From contig CAJQUW010005297.1 in the NCBI GenBank assembly GCA_907163375.1, positions 1 through 64,000 of the forward strand: DNA of 64,000 nucleotides, in the 5' to 3' direction. The notes below the pieces were generated by a model, which was not told the DNA's origin, made no database searches, and saw nothing but the letters and a program-made list of their open reading frames with translations. Shown piece by piece: positions 46,746-59,313 of the stretch. This stretch comes from Prostheceraeus crozeri (Eukaryota; Platyhelminthes; Polycladida; Euryleptidae). Positions within the stretch are counted from its first letter, which is position 1, and the number at the start of each line of letters is the position of its first letter. Both the position numbers and the translations under genes were made by a program.

Positions 46746-48072
46746 CACTGATGAACTTTGATCGATGAATTGCTTTGATTAACCTTGTATGTACTGTATT
46801 CCATGATATATGATCTTATGCATATTTTTATATCGGAAACTTTTATGTCTATATTCTCATTTTAATCATTTTGATATTTTTTTAACTGCTATGCATAAAT
46901 GATATTTTGTCAATCTCGTTAGAGAATCTCGACACGTTGAGTCAAAAATCTCGCTTTTAATTCCTGGGAAAGCCAGCGGCAGATTAAATCAGGTATAAGT
47001 TTGCAAACAACTCAATTTTCCAAGAGTTAAGAATGAATTGAAATCCCCTTTTACTCAGAACGTTATACTGTGACTAATTCTTTGAACTGTCATAGCATCA
47101 GACGGATAATGGATAATATATGCCTCAGGGATGTTATTTTGCCGGTCTCAGTCACAATTCTGACACCATCTTAAGTTGTTTTCTAATGCAACTTCTTCGT
47201 TTTATGGATGTGATCGCAATGTTATAATCTTTCAATTTCGCAACATCCTTGAGAAGTCGATGTTCAGGTTGAGATTCAATTCTTGTCAATCACGCAATAA
47301 AGCGTGATAGGTGCATTTCGGTTCCTATAAAGAAGCATCGCTTCTTACATTGTTATTGACAAGAAAGGGAATGAAGCTGGAAAAGGAACAAAGATATTGA
47401 CTAAAAGCGAATGACTGATCGACAATCATGCGGTTGATTCAGAGAATTTCACGATTGTAAAATTAATGTTAACTTCATGTCCATTTTTAAATCATTTTTG
47501 AATTATCTATGTTTATCATGTTTATTCACAATCCTGGAATCCTTTTGATATATTTTGTCACATTGATTGTACTCTTAACTGGAAAAGAGATGCTGATGTA
47601 ATATAATTTGGCTAATTCATGTAGTTAATGAAATGGAAAATGTTCCTTTTGCTGAATCTAGCAGCTCAGAACAGAAATGTTACCTTGTTCATTAATGAGA
47701 TTTCAGATCGGCTATCATCGGTTCATACATTATTTCAGTTCATGGTGTGAAATAGTGATGATTGACTTTTACAACCGCGATGCAGTCTCCACTGAAACTG
47801 CACGTCACTTCAATGCTTTCATCTCAGCGAAAATGATTGCAAGCACATACTGTAGAAAGTGAAGGACGATTTTAATCATTTTTCTTTTGTTTATATAAAG
47901 TAGTTATTCTTTACATTTCATTTGTTGCTTGAATCTCATTGTTATCCATTTGAATATTAAGATGAATAGTTTCATATGGATCAGCTCGTTGATCATATTC
48001 AGTGTCTACAAAATAATCATATTTTGATAAATATAAGAAAAGCTTGAATGCTTAATGCAATAAGTATCATAA
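46746..48072. other. No recognisable gene
   Basis: Nothing beyond short frames. Confidence 0.5.
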
Positions 48073-48260
48073 AGTTGCGTTCACCCAAGCGCGATAACGA
48101 TAAAATCGTGACGATACTTCATTTTATCGTTGAGCTCCACTGTTTACATTGTAATTATCATCGTTGAGAAAATCGGTCTAATCTGAACAGCAGCTATGTT
48201 ACACAGAGCTTTTTTGTTTCAATTTATCGTTATCGTTATCATTCTAATGTGAACGCTACT
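48073..48260. mobile_element. MITE, 188 bp
   Basis: The left end is AGTTGCGTTCACCCAAGCGC then GATAACGATAA. The right end read in reverse is AGTAGCGTTCACATTAGAAT then GATAACGATAA. Flanking 8-mers TATCATAA and TATGGTCA agree at 5 of 8. The interior also contains ATCGTGACGATA and TTATCGTTGAG. It looks like a short non-autonomous hAT-type element. Confidence 0.65.
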
Positions 48261-51200
48261 TATGGTCATTTTATGAAAACTGCGATTTTTGATGTATCGA
48301 GAACATCAAACTAATGAGCAATTTTTCGACTCGCAGTAGTTCCATGGCATGTAAGTGACAGATTTGCATTGTAATTTGAAATAGCCTGACCGCAGCTCGC
48401 CTACACAGTCAAAAACGTACCAGTTTTTGTGTAAATCATGATAAACGCCATCCTTCAATTTTGATGGAAAATGCGATTAGGAAGCAACTAGTATCCTGCG
48501 GTTATGTCATTCTGCGCGTTATCTAACTATTGTTCCAATTACCACATCTGTTGATAACAATTAGACATCACAGAAGTGAGTGGAGAAAGATGACGTCATT
48601 CCAGAACCGATGAGTGAATAATTGAATACAGTCCATAACTTATATTACTACACATTTGAAATCGGAGAATATAGGTAGATAAAAGATGGGAAAATCCAAA
48701 AAAGAATCCAAGAGGATATTATCGCGTCTATCATCCAAACTGAATGTCTAAGTCATCGGTTTATAAAATTTTCGTTAATAGGCTACGCCTAGATCCTATA
48801 TAACCTGGTTTATTGAGAAACTGTGAAGAGTGCGAAGTCAAAAAGTCCTTGTCTTTCATTAAGAGGTTATTGGGATTTTAATAGATTTAGGTATTGAGCT
48901 CGTGCACGTTGCTAGCCTGTTTTTCAAATGGACACCTAGCTGATGGTTAGATATATGAATATTGTCCACTTGCATCAATACATACTCTGAGATTTTATTG
49001 TATTTTAGCACTGATTTAGACGTCTTCTTCAGCAATCAATTCTCGAGCAGAATTGATTGATGAAAAATGGCTATTTGTAGTCACTATTGACACCGGAGTA
49101 ATTAATTATTTGAATTCAAAACTGAATGAAGTCTTTCATGTGACTGTGAAACTCAATACTTTAAGGTCAACTGTCAGCATTTGAAAATCTGTAACAGCTT
49201 GATAAGCTATGCAGGATGCAACATTATGCCCGAGCGATAAATTTCAGAACTAGAGTCATCCCTATGCAAAGGACATTCTCGCACATAGCTTGTTACTGGC
49301 ATCATATGATTCTCAAATCAATGTCCCGGAATTTTCTCTTCAGCTGACTCTGATAGCTCACTGAATATCCGTCTGAGGTCGAGATTGTGATCTGCGCTTG
49401 AAAAAAAACGACAGATCATGTCTGTAGAACGCGATAGCGTCATAAGATGAATATGTAATGACAGATAGAGATGGACATTCAGTTGCATGCTATCAATTAA
49501 GGAACTCTGAACTGAATGAACCGGAAATGAGGTCGTAACTGTATAAACGCAGTATATGATGTAATCATGGTGCTTGCGGTCGTTGAAAGTCAATTATTCT
49601 TTCCTTGAAATAATATATCATTACATTAATTATGGTGGTGTGTTATTGTAATGAATTTCTAGATTTTGTCTGCCGTGCACCGTGTTGCGTAATTGTACTC
49701 ACTGCGTTGCTGTTAAAAAGAGATAGATCTTAAGTGCCACTGAAAGGAAGTGGAGTAGATCAACTATTTTGTTATTCAATGTTGTTTTTTGGATAACTTA
49801 AATTTAAGATATTTATTAATGTGGCTCTACTCAATGCATGACAGTGGTGGAAGTCTGATGCAGGACTGGTTTCAGAATCTGATCACAGGTGCAGTCGGGT
49901 CAAGAATTGAATCACTGAATCATTAGTGGCCTGACCCATGTTTGACTGTTACTGAATGAAGTTGTGCCTGCTTGACAACCGAATTCCGTGATACTTAACA
50001 ATTAGCCATGTTTGGGTCTGTCTTGATGAGGATTTGTCAATGCGAGGTCGGACTACCTTCAAGCCGTGATTTACTCACTTAATCACACAGTTTAAAAATA
50101 CTTCGCTGATTGTCATGCAGCTGACTTTGCTCCATGTTACTGAGAGAGGATAGATGTGAACTGAAAAGAATTGCTGCTTTATATGCATGTATACAAGATA
50201 TCACCCTACTGCTGAGTTTTCGCTTCTTCTTGAGGACGCAGTATAAAGTTAAACATTGAAAATTCAACTTTGTCCTACTGGTTGCCGGTAAGAGTTGATC
50301 GTATGACCAACGAATCCAATCAAATTGGATGGAGCAATCAGCTAGTACTCTCATATCTTGGAATGATAGTGCGCTTTAGAAAACGTCATTAATTCTTCGG
50401 AATTTCGTAGAGTTGACTACAAAAGTTGACCACATCGAGAATTTTTTACTTTCCCTTTAATTATTGCTTGTCTATACACACTACTTGGTCTGTATGAATG
50501 AATTATGTCTGTATCAATAATTACTTAAGATACGATTTTATCTATACTAACGTCGTTTGTATGCGAAAATTCTGAGCGTGTTATTAAGTTAAGTAGTTTG
50601 GGAGGTTGATAATGGTTTAACGTCACTGCTCTCCCATATTGGGGAGCATTGTGATCTTTTAGTGCGGATGCCCTTCTTGTCGACTGCCAATTACACTTTT
50701 GGGGCTCGACCTCTGGACCGAAAGATTGCTAGGCCAAGTACTTCGCCATTGTTCCACAGACCACTGATGTGGACTTTATGATAGAATCTACAATTTTCTA
50801 CTGCCTATAAGTATCTCTGCTTCATTGGGAACGCTTTTATTTGTATTGACGTAGGCTAGAAAGGATCTAATGAATGAAAAATATATATCAATCAAACAGA
50901 AACGCATTGATTTTTTTATAATCTTTTTTATATATAATTTTTTTAACTCTATATCAAAGTTCAGTGTTTACCAAGGATGCTTCCAAAAACTGGTATGGGC
51001 TACCGGCACCGGCATGAAATTGCCAAACCGGTTTCCGTTAATAAATATCCTCTGCCTCCAACACTACGACAGGTTGACATGTAGGATTCTAAAATTTGCA
51101 TTTTATATTTCCGGTCTAAAAAAAAGCTTCGCAGTAGTGCAGTGGAATTACTTTAGATCTTATGATTGATGACGCCTCTAATTGCTTTACGAACCCACTC

Positions 51201-51393
51201 TTTTTTCCGTTCTCTGAAAATATAAGAATTCACTTTTGTATTTCAGGTACGATGAACTTTCGTTCACGCATTAAATGTATGAATCTAACTGACTATTTTT
51301 TCTCCGCAGTTAACGACCTGTATTATCTTGGTGCATCATTTGTCAAGTCGCACGCCTCAATGCTTTGCACTGTATATCTATCAACTCTTCTGG
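48261..51393. other. No recognisable gene
   Basis: A GC-richer patch at about 50608-50765 (AACGTCACTGCTCTCCC to GATTGCTAGGCCAAGTAC) looks like a dispersed repeat but could not be classified. A GGCACCGGCATGAAATTGCC hairpin-like patch is at about 51005-51030. Confidence 0.45.
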
Positions 51394-51414
51394 TAAAGCA
51401 GTGACGTATTGAGA

Positions 51415-51753
51415 ATGGAAATTAGCAGTTGCGACCAAAGCCCTTCGGGAGGTGACAATGGTCTGGAAATGAAGCCATTACCGAATGATGAACAGTTCGA
51501 GTCGCCAAATGGCTGTAAGACACCGCACAACAGTGTACAGGCGCTCAATGCGATCCGGGCGAGTTCCCCCGATTTCCCTGACTTCCCTGATGCGCCTCCC
51601 TCTTCTCCGATGCAGGTGACGGCTCCGGGTGGGTTTGGAGAAAATTCGGAAACCATTCAAAGCGAAGGCGTTCGAAATCTTGTACAGGAGCTGCAGCAAA
51701 TGTCACATGCCCAACGACAGCTACAGATAATTCACCAGCAGCAATTATTGGAG
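51415..51753 (+). CDS. Candidate first coding exon of a host gene (113 codons)
   Basis: ATG at 51415 has an A at -3 and G at +4, and the same frame has a stop at 51394. The exon would end at GAG|GTAAAA (51753), in phase 0. The protein is acidic and Ser/Pro-rich (MEISSCDQSPSGGDNGLEMK, SSPDFPDFPDAPPSSPM), then switches to a Gln-rich amphipathic helix (VRNLVQELQQMSHAQRQLQI, HQQQLLE). GC content is visibly higher than in surrounding DNA. Such an architecture suits the N-terminus of a transcriptional regulator. A Gln-rich helix in this position recalls FOXP-type proteins, but that is a guess. Downstream exons were not identified. Confidence 0.5.
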
Positions 51754-52564
51754 GTAAAAGAGCTTAAAGTTCATTGAAGTTTGAAGCATGAGTGATGAAT
51801 GATCGTAGTAGTAAATGTTGTGTAGCGTAAAATTCTTCATATCATTGTGAAAGGAACAGGTGCTGATTATAAGTTCGCTTGACCAAGAAGCTTGATTTGA
51901 TGTCTGTCTGAATTTCAACAGAATACAATTCATCGTTCACTAATATGTACTATTACTCCCTTTACGTTTCGTGTCTTCCCCATTTTGCGTTCTTTTCAAC
52001 GGAACTGCGTCAGACGGAATTGTGGTTCATCACTAGGGGCTTCGGCAGCACTCATGTGGTCAGACGTCGGTAGATTATCATGAAACTTTCATCCTGAATG
52101 CCTATCCCGACCGATAACTTCCAATGAAATTCTCAGGAGAATCTACCTCACGTGAAAGGGCGAGATGACCATTATTTAGTTAACAGTGAAGGAAAGTCAA
52201 GTCTCTCCGAAATTGTACAACGCCAAGAAATAGTAAAATTCATCCTCGCATTAAATGCAGCAGCAGTCATTTCGGTTCCAGGTAATTTGTCGATGACAGA
52301 GCTTTTAATTATTTTAACCAACATTTCAAGTATCTGTCATTGACAAAAGGCCTGAACACGAAGCTTCTAGCGTCTTGGCGCTGTATAGCAACTCGTAATT
52401 GCCGAACAATTGACTTTTTGGACAAATCTACTAGTAGTCTATTATTGAATTTAGTGGTCAACTCATTAGCAGAAAGTGAGTTAGATGAATAATGTTTTGC
52501 AACTTTCGTCAAATCTTTGCAGATAACTAATCTAAAAGCTTCTTTTGACTTTCGACTTGAGACA
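51754..52564. other. Probable intron or flank, no exon identified
   Basis: An open frame at 52152-52343 (plus) lies downstream, but it has no convincing splice sites in register and is not called. Confidence 0.4.
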
Positions 52565-52572
52565 GATCAACT

Positions 52573-52935
52573 CAGGGTGACCACTTGGTACGAAATTTCG
52601 AACCAGTACTAAAAGGTTCGAATTGGTGTGAAATTCAGGCCCTGGTTCGAAAAAGTACCAAATTGGACCTATGCAGTTAGTTATTGTGCCATTACTACTC
52701 TAATCAAGGAAGGTAATCTCTCGGATTGCTTGATGGCCATCCAAGTCATGTCTGAGATTCGTCAGAAAATGCAATTAAAATAAGAGTAGGCATCCCCCTC
52801 AGATGGAAAGAGTCCACCTAGAAAAGATCTTGCGGATTTTTTGTGACACCACGTTCTCATCCCTGTTAAATGCATTCATACTACTAATAATTTCTACATG
52901 GTTCGAAGTTAGTGCTCGGTGAAATGGTCACCCTG
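52573..52935. mobile_element. hAT-type MITE (363 bp) with perfect 8-bp target duplication
   Basis: CAGGGTGACCACTT on the left and CAGGGTGACCATTT read from the right form the inverted ends. GATCAACT occurs directly outside both (52565-52572 and 52936-52943). The interior has GGTTCGAA-type palindromic motifs and no ORF. Confidence 0.9.
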
Positions 52936-52943
52936 GATCAACT

Positions 52944-53940
52944 TGTAGTGTAAATCGAAGTTCCGCATTGCCTGTTGCAACTTGAACTGATTCTAGAACA
53001 ACCTCCTTGCGAAAACAGTAGATTTATATCATTACTGATCACAGATAAACTGACTGCAATTCCCCACACGTCGATATGTACGCTGCTTAAATGACTTAAA
53101 ACATCCTTGTATGATGCCATGAAGCGTCATTCATGTACAGGCTTGTGAGCCCATTCACAATGCTGCCTGTGTTATGAACGATTACACGGTTTTACAATTG
53201 GAAAAAAGGCCCAAAAATGAATTTACGAGGCAAATAGAATATAATTCAACCGTTTTGCAGTTTTCCGTTACAAAGTTACATCTATCACGCTCTTCAGCAG
53301 AATTTGGGATGAAAACTGCGGTCATTGCTGCAGAATCCTTAAATTAGAATTCTCTGATGTTAAAGCAGTCTTATTCGTTGATTTGCTGCATCGTAGGCTT
53401 CATTAGTAATGTTAACACTGAAATAGCATTGGCACTTCTTCTGATGTTGAAAACAATTACTCCTAACAACACAGACGTTACAATTTCAGGAGAAGTGTTA
53501 AAGTCACCCCAATGGTAACATGATAAAGACAGCGGTGCATCAAATCTGCACATTGGAGAAGACTTGGACATCAAATAATTTCAGTAGCCATAAAATTAGG
53601 AGCTGAGGAGATGCCAATATTATTGATAGACATCATTCTAATATCTCTATCGTCTACCATGTATTTTTCATCATCATTCAGGGTCTTCATGAAATCAAAA
53701 GCAGCAGCTGTTTCAGATTCAACTAACATGTCTATTCTATTAAGTTACAATCTCTGACTCAGGTCTAAGCAGCCGCAAATTTATCTATGATTTGTTGTAA
53801 ATGACCAGCTGTAGATAACAAAAGGTTTTCAGTTTTTCATTTGTATTTTAGTAGGGGCGAATTATGCTGCCTGAACGGAATTTTGCTATTTTGTCACTGA
53901 ATAGGCTTTTCTGAAACGGCTCCGAAATGAACCCCTACAA
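52944..53940. other. No confirmed gene; some coding-like segments
   Basis: On the minus strand about 53730-53595 reads an acidic segment (ESETAAAFDFMKTLNDDEKY) that looks coding but lacks convincing boundaries. It could be a gene or transposon remnant. Confidence 0.3.
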
Positions 53941-55605
53941 CAGGGCTTGGAATAAACGATTAATTCGTCATCAATCAATTAATTGTATTTGGATCATTAC
54001 TTCAATCAATTAGTCACTTAATTGCCTATTATTTGATTAGTTGAAATTTTTAAAACTTCGATGACTGTACCCTCTTGTAGACATAGACTATCAACCAACT
54101 AGCCTGTGGTTTGATACTAGCGTATTAACTAATTCATTAAGAATCCTACGATGCTTCTGCGAAGTTCCTTTCAAATCGAAGCACTTCGATTCAATCGTGG
54201 TGAGAATCTGCAGATAGGCAAGCATGCTTGACAATATCAATGGAGTTGATGTGATTTTATTTAGGCCTAATAGGCTTGTAGTAATTACTTTGCAGCTTAC
54301 GCGGATTGCAATAAGTTCCGTATTTTACTGTAGCACTTAATTGCAATGTATATTGTTTTATAATTTGATTCTTCGCCAGGTGTTACTTTATCTCTATAAA
54401 CAGACAAGAGTGTACTCGTATGTACTTCAGAAAATGAAACCACACACACACTCACACTCACTCCACGGTTTACCGTCTTCTTTTCCTCGTGTTGCAAGGG
54501 TTGGACGTCCGCAAATGTCAATTTGGCTTGATGGCATTTCTCCACACCGTCCGATCCGAAGGGTCGACGGAGGATAGATTCCATTTTCGAAGATCTTCTT
54601 TGATGTTGTCAAGCCAACGTTTCTTTGGTCGGCCTCGTGGATTCTTTCCTGAGAGTTCGATGGTCTGAACTTTCTTAGGCCAGTCGGCTTCATCCATGCG
54701 TTGTACATGTCCGTACCAACGTAGTCTTCTCCAGCGCACACTATCTTCAAGTCGATGAATACCAAGCCTAGACCTTAGCTCATCCATAGGAACTCGATCA
54801 GATAGGCGCTTGGAGCAGATCCACCGCACCATTGCGTTGTCATTACGGCACAATCGGTTTTGCTCCTCGATGTTGATTGGCCATGTCTCGGTTGCATACA
54901 ACAGAACACTTCTCACACACATGGAGTAGACATGACCTCGGCTGCTGAAGGGGATGTCTCTGTTCGTAAGTATGGGAATGAGCTCACGAAAGTTCTTCCA
55001 TGCCAGCTGAATTCTCAGTCCAGCAGCCTCACTGCAGCCACCTGATTGTCCTAACATATCACCCAGGTAACAAAATGCAGGCACAACTTCATAATCAGCA
55101 TCACCAATACGAAGCTTACTAGCGGTCGGTTTAGGAGCTTGTGCAGCAACACCACGGCACTTTTTACAAGAAACCCATCTTTGTAATCTCTAAAGCAACA
55201 AATAGAAGATACTATGTATCTTTCCACTATTCACAATCATTCTGGCAATTAGCCAAACTAACCAAGTGCCGCTGCATATACTTGAATAGACTATAACTCG
55301 TCCAGGACAACAAACCTCCAACATTTTTCGAAGCACGCTTCAGTGATTCAACATACAAATGTGACATATGAAAACTAAAAGACAATTGCATCTCCAGGTT
55401 CATAGGAAGCAAACTTCTTCGCATATCACTGAGAGCAATACATAAAGTTTTATCCACGTCAATAACTAAAGGAAGCATAACCCATGCCAACAATTAACTT
55501 ACAATAATTGGCCGTCGATTAATCAGTTATTCAATTTTCTGTGTACAATCAATAAATTATCATAATCAATTAAACAGCAATTGCAATTAATTTTTCCAAA
55601 CCCTG
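53941..55605. mobile_element. hAT-like element with a nested LINE fragment
   Basis: The left end CAGGGCTTGGAATAAA is matched by the right end read in reverse, CAGGGTTTGGAAAAAT. The flanking 8-mers CCCTACAA and TCCTGCAC agree at 5 of 8. AATTAATTG motifs are concentrated in both subterminal regions. The interior holds an RTE-like LINE fragment (54518-55190) and an 88-codon minus frame (55227-55493) that might be a transposase remnant but carries no recognised motif. Confidence 0.55.
54518..55190 (-). pseudogene. RTE/Jockey-type LINE C-terminal fragment
   Basis: The minus strand reads LQRWVSCKKCRGVA, then FCYLGDMLGQSGGCSEAAGL, RIQLAWKNFRELIPIL, SVLLYATETWPINIEEQNRL, LGIHRLEDSVRWRRLRWYGH, VQRMDEADWPKK and GKNPRGRPKKRWLDNIKEDL, ending DRTVWRNAIKPN. 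This is the C-terminal region following the reverse-transcriptase core in RTE-like LINEs, including the C..C knuckle and GRPKKRW block. It is open for 188 codons from 55084 to 54518, so it is fairly young, but it lacks everything upstream of about 55190. Just beyond the stop is a TGAGTGTGTGTG-type stretch, plausibly its 3' UTR. Confidence 0.8.
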
Positions 55606-57358
55606 TCCTGCACACTGTACTACCGTGTAGACTCTAGTCTCAATCTGTCGAAACTAATAAAAGGGCAGGGCCTGATGTTCTATCAGCAGAATTGGATCCA
55701 GGCCTGAAATTTCACTGTCAATCTTGTGAAAGACATTAAATAATTGTTTGATTACGAGGAAATATGTTGTGCAAATCACGTGGTGTTGTGGCTGTTGTGA
55801 CGCATGCACATATTCCAGTTCGCTATTTACACGCTCGCACGAATCATATAAATCAATAGCAGTCGTCGTCACGTGTGATCTAAAAATAAAGCGATAAGAA
55901 AATATGACAACAAAAATATAAATTATGGGAATTGTTTTTTTTCTCGTGTAAAGACATGCATGCATGGTAATTGCAAAGGATTAAGCAGAATTCACAAAAA
56001 AACACATGCTTGTGAGCTTAATTTGGAAAGATATATCGATGGCATTGACGGGATCCGTTATTACCATACCATCCATTCTCCCAATTTGGAGTAAATCAGA
56101 GCGTTTTGCATTTGGATTGAAAGTACCTATTGTTTGGTATATCTATAACCTAAATTGTTATTGTTCACATGCATTCTTAATTTATATCAAAATGCAGCTC
56201 AAATTCATCAAGTTTGCTGGTCGATTCAAATATAACTTATTCAGAAGAAAGAGCCATGAATGTACGAATGTGTGGTGTAGGTTTTCTATGAATTGAAGGG
56301 TTGGTTTTATATTGGCATTTCGTATGGACTGCAGGACGGCTTCACAAATTTCATTGACGGAAAATAATTGCGCGTCTTGGTGGATTGAGTAGAATTGAGA
56401 AAAATGTGTTTTTGAGGGCCTGTTTGACGCATTACAGGGATGGGCATCAATGATATCGACGTTAAAGTCTCTGTCCCGCAGTACCTGAAGACGACGAAAT
56501 CAACGATGCTGAAGACGTCAAGAGTAAAAATTGTCAACTTGCGATTTTATCACTATCTGCTTCGATCTATTGCCGTCTTGCTATCGAAACATTTTGCACA
56601 AACGATGTTTAAAATTTGTCACATTAGTTTGTTCATCCACATTTTTGTCTACCGGTCTGGTGGTAAAGTTTTATTCGCGCATCAGAACAATTTTCTCGTA
56701 AATTTCATTCTTTGTTTTATCTTCTGAAGGCCCTGACGTATCGGAATTTTGGCAGGAAGAAGGTGTTTTCTCTGCTGAGTTATTTTGTGCATCCACGGAT
56801 CGAGCTACATGCATTCTTGTTTTTACATTCGCTCTACTACGAGCAGCATCGTGTAATAATATGTACTCGTAATTGTTCACTCTCCGGTTGTTCCGATCGC
56901 AGATATGCAAACATTTTGAATTTCCAATATTACTAGTAGTATGTACAATGTGCTTCCGATACTTTTTGCTATTTCGCATTTTCCAATTATGCCGATGTAT
57001 TTTACTTCAAAACATCTTGGTTTGATAAAAACAAAGAACATGCATTTTCGTGCAAAAGTATTGTCCCATGTTTTTGATTTTGAAATAGAAGTACACAGTT
57101 CAATGTAAGGCACCAATTAAATGTTTCTATCATATCGTTGCACCTTGTTTCATCACATTATTCAGTAAAAATATAAATTTAGGTTGATGAGCACAATATT
57201 TGACATTTTACTTTTAAATTATGAAAATTCAAAATGTGTGATATTTCAGAAAAATAGTCTTTGTAATGCCGTTATGGTCCATGAAGTTGCCATTAAAGGA
57301 AGCAATGCGCTTGTTCATTCAATCTTTTATGGAATATCAGGTCAACCACAAACAAATT
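55606..57358. other. No recognisable gene
   Basis: AT-rich. Open frames of 74-103 codons on both strands with no recognisable domain. Confidence 0.5.
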
Positions 57359-58060
57359 CTCAGTATTTGTTCGGATAACCCTTGTTCTTCATAGCCACAC
57401 GAATTCTGCGAGATTCTTGCTGAGATTCCCACACACTTCCCTTTTTGTGATGTCGCAACATCACATTCTTTGAATCCCATCCTTCAAATAGTCAAGGCAG
57501 GTTTATCCGCTTGCCTTGAAGCCTTCTCTTGAGCACTTGCCATAAATTCACGATTGGATTGAGGTTGGGTATTTCCTACCTAGATGTTATTCTCCCTGAA
57601 TCAAACCATTGAAGCTTTGGAAACATGACGGGTGCAGTTGGTACACTGTCTTTCTAAAAGATCGTGTATATGATAGGTTCATGAAATAGGTCTCAATCGG
57701 CTTGTCTTCCAGCAGCTCAATGTATGAACCCGAATTTATCCAGCGGCTCTTTTTTTGAGAAACGTGAGAGCTCACCGTTCCTTGGTGACCAAAACAACCC
57801 CACATCATTAAGGCGCTGCATGTTTGAGGGGTCGAACTGTGTAATGTGTATTGAGGGTCACTCGGACTACTTCACAAAGACCTAAAAACTACTATGAGTT
57901 GTGAGAAATGTCAAACGTGCTCTCATCACTAAAAAGTATCTTATTCCTCATAGCGACTGTCAGCAAGGGTCTCTTTGAGGGCTTGCGTGCTGGAGCGGAA
58001 GAGGAAGATCGCAGCCACACTGGATAGTATCGATGGAAGCATTTTGACACAATCACTAAC
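57359..58060 (-). pseudogene. Tc1-like transposase remnant
   Basis: The minus strand reads ARKPSKRPLLTVAMRNK and ILFSDESTFDIS (first catalytic aspartate, about 57930). MMWGCFGHQGTVSSH follows at 57808, then in another frame LNPIVNLWQVLKRRLQGK, and finally AMKNKGYPNKY at the stop near 57359. These are the expected blocks of a Tc1 DD34E transposase. In the last catalytic block the usual LNPIENLW reads LNPIVNLW, so the glutamate is replaced by valine (GTG). Frame changes and the missing N-terminal DNA-binding part confirm it is dead. Terminal repeats were not located. Confidence 0.75.
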
Positions 58061-58784
58061 TTCCACGGTTTTCTCACGTTTAATAAATTAATACCCACTT
58101 TAATACTAGTAAGACATCTCACTGATTTTGTTTGTCAATATGAATATCTGCGATGTGACAAGAAAAATGTATTTTGTATAAACCAGACCATGATTAAGTT
58201 CTCAATAAAGCGGAAGAGGAGGTGGATGCTGGACCGGGTTTATCTGACCGGACCTTGACCGTGAAATTGAAGTACATGAAGAGGTCTGCACGTCTGTCAA
58301 AATGATAAAATGAAAACTTTCATGAATCTGTGAATTGAAGTCGGTTAAAGTACTGATAATTTCTTTGTTTGGACAAATTTTCCCATATTATCAACAGTGG
58401 CGAATATGTGAAGATTGGCTGTGTCTATTTCAGTCTGACACTTATTTGTTAAATTATTCATGATTGTCAGTGATTTTTCATCAGAAAGAGTTCATTTTCA
58501 GTCTCACCCACTTACATTTTCAGATAAATGTGCCATCGTAGTAGTGTTGATAGTCATTTCATTGTGTTGCGAATGATCTGACAATGCACTTTCGCTGTCT
58601 GTTGTTGACTCACAGAGAATGCTCTTAAACATCAGTTTAAAATTATCGTCTGCCAACAACAGCAATTTAGATGAAGCTGTCAGACCATTTTCATATGATC
58701 CAGTATGACAGCGATAGTAACATAGATCCATTGAGATGATTGACACACACAGTGGACTAAAATGATCTTAGAACTCATCGGAAT
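58061..58784. other. No recognisable gene
   Basis: Nothing was seen. It may include the decayed N-terminal part of the Tc1 copy. Confidence 0.45.
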
Positions 58785-58940
58785 TTGTGATAACCAAAGC
58801 GAATGACAACTAATGAGACAATGAAAGACACCAACACCCTTGATTCCCCGACAACACTCGCTTTACCCAATAATCGAACGTCATTCCCCGTTGAAGATGA
58901 TTTCACACCGTCTCCTCGATGCCACACCAACGGTAAAAAG
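58785..58940 (-). repeat. tRNA-derived SINE, copy 1 (minus)
   Basis: Read on the minus strand it starts TTTTTACCGTTGG, has a diverged B-box (ACGTTCGATTATTGGGT), and shares GCGAGTG then GGGGAATCAAGG, GTGTTGGTGTC and TTAGTTGTCATTC with copy 2 on the plus strand. Confidence 0.65.
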
Positions 58941-59313
58941 AAATGAGTGAAGGCAGAAATCATCTTCAAGTGATTGATATAATAGCTTGTTGTCCTACTT
59001 TTATTGACAGAATGCTACCGGTATTACTTTTATAGATAGCAGCACTCTGTTAATAATAATAATACACGAAACTGTCGACATCGCTTGGAGATTACTTCTG
59101 CCTTCACTCGCATTCGCAACATCAAGGAGTATCTACGAAAGCAAAGTGGTATACAACAGTGACATTTTATGGTTTATGTAGTTAGACTTTCCTTTTTCTT
59201 TTATCTTCTTTTCTGTTATAATTATGTTGCCATGTAAAAGTACTGTATCATAGATTAGTCACATGCACGCTACGTGTCGTGAATAAATATATAATTGAAA
59301 AATTGAAAATTCC
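58941..59313. other. Spacer between inverted SINEs
   Basis: It contains GAGTGAAGGCAGAAATCATC (58945) and its near reverse complement at about 59090-59110, extending the inverted symmetry. A short LINE-like reading (FTRIRNIKEYLRKQSG) is at about 59107-59155. AATAAA is at 59283. Confidence 0.4.

Noticed and set aside
51415..51753. Assignment of the Gln-rich exon to FOXP
   Set aside because: Only a generic Gln-rich helix is shared. No forkhead or zinc-finger exon is present in the window.
59283..59288. AATAAA as a host gene polyadenylation signal
   Set aside because: No coding exon precedes it, and such hexamers are frequent by chance in AT-rich DNA.
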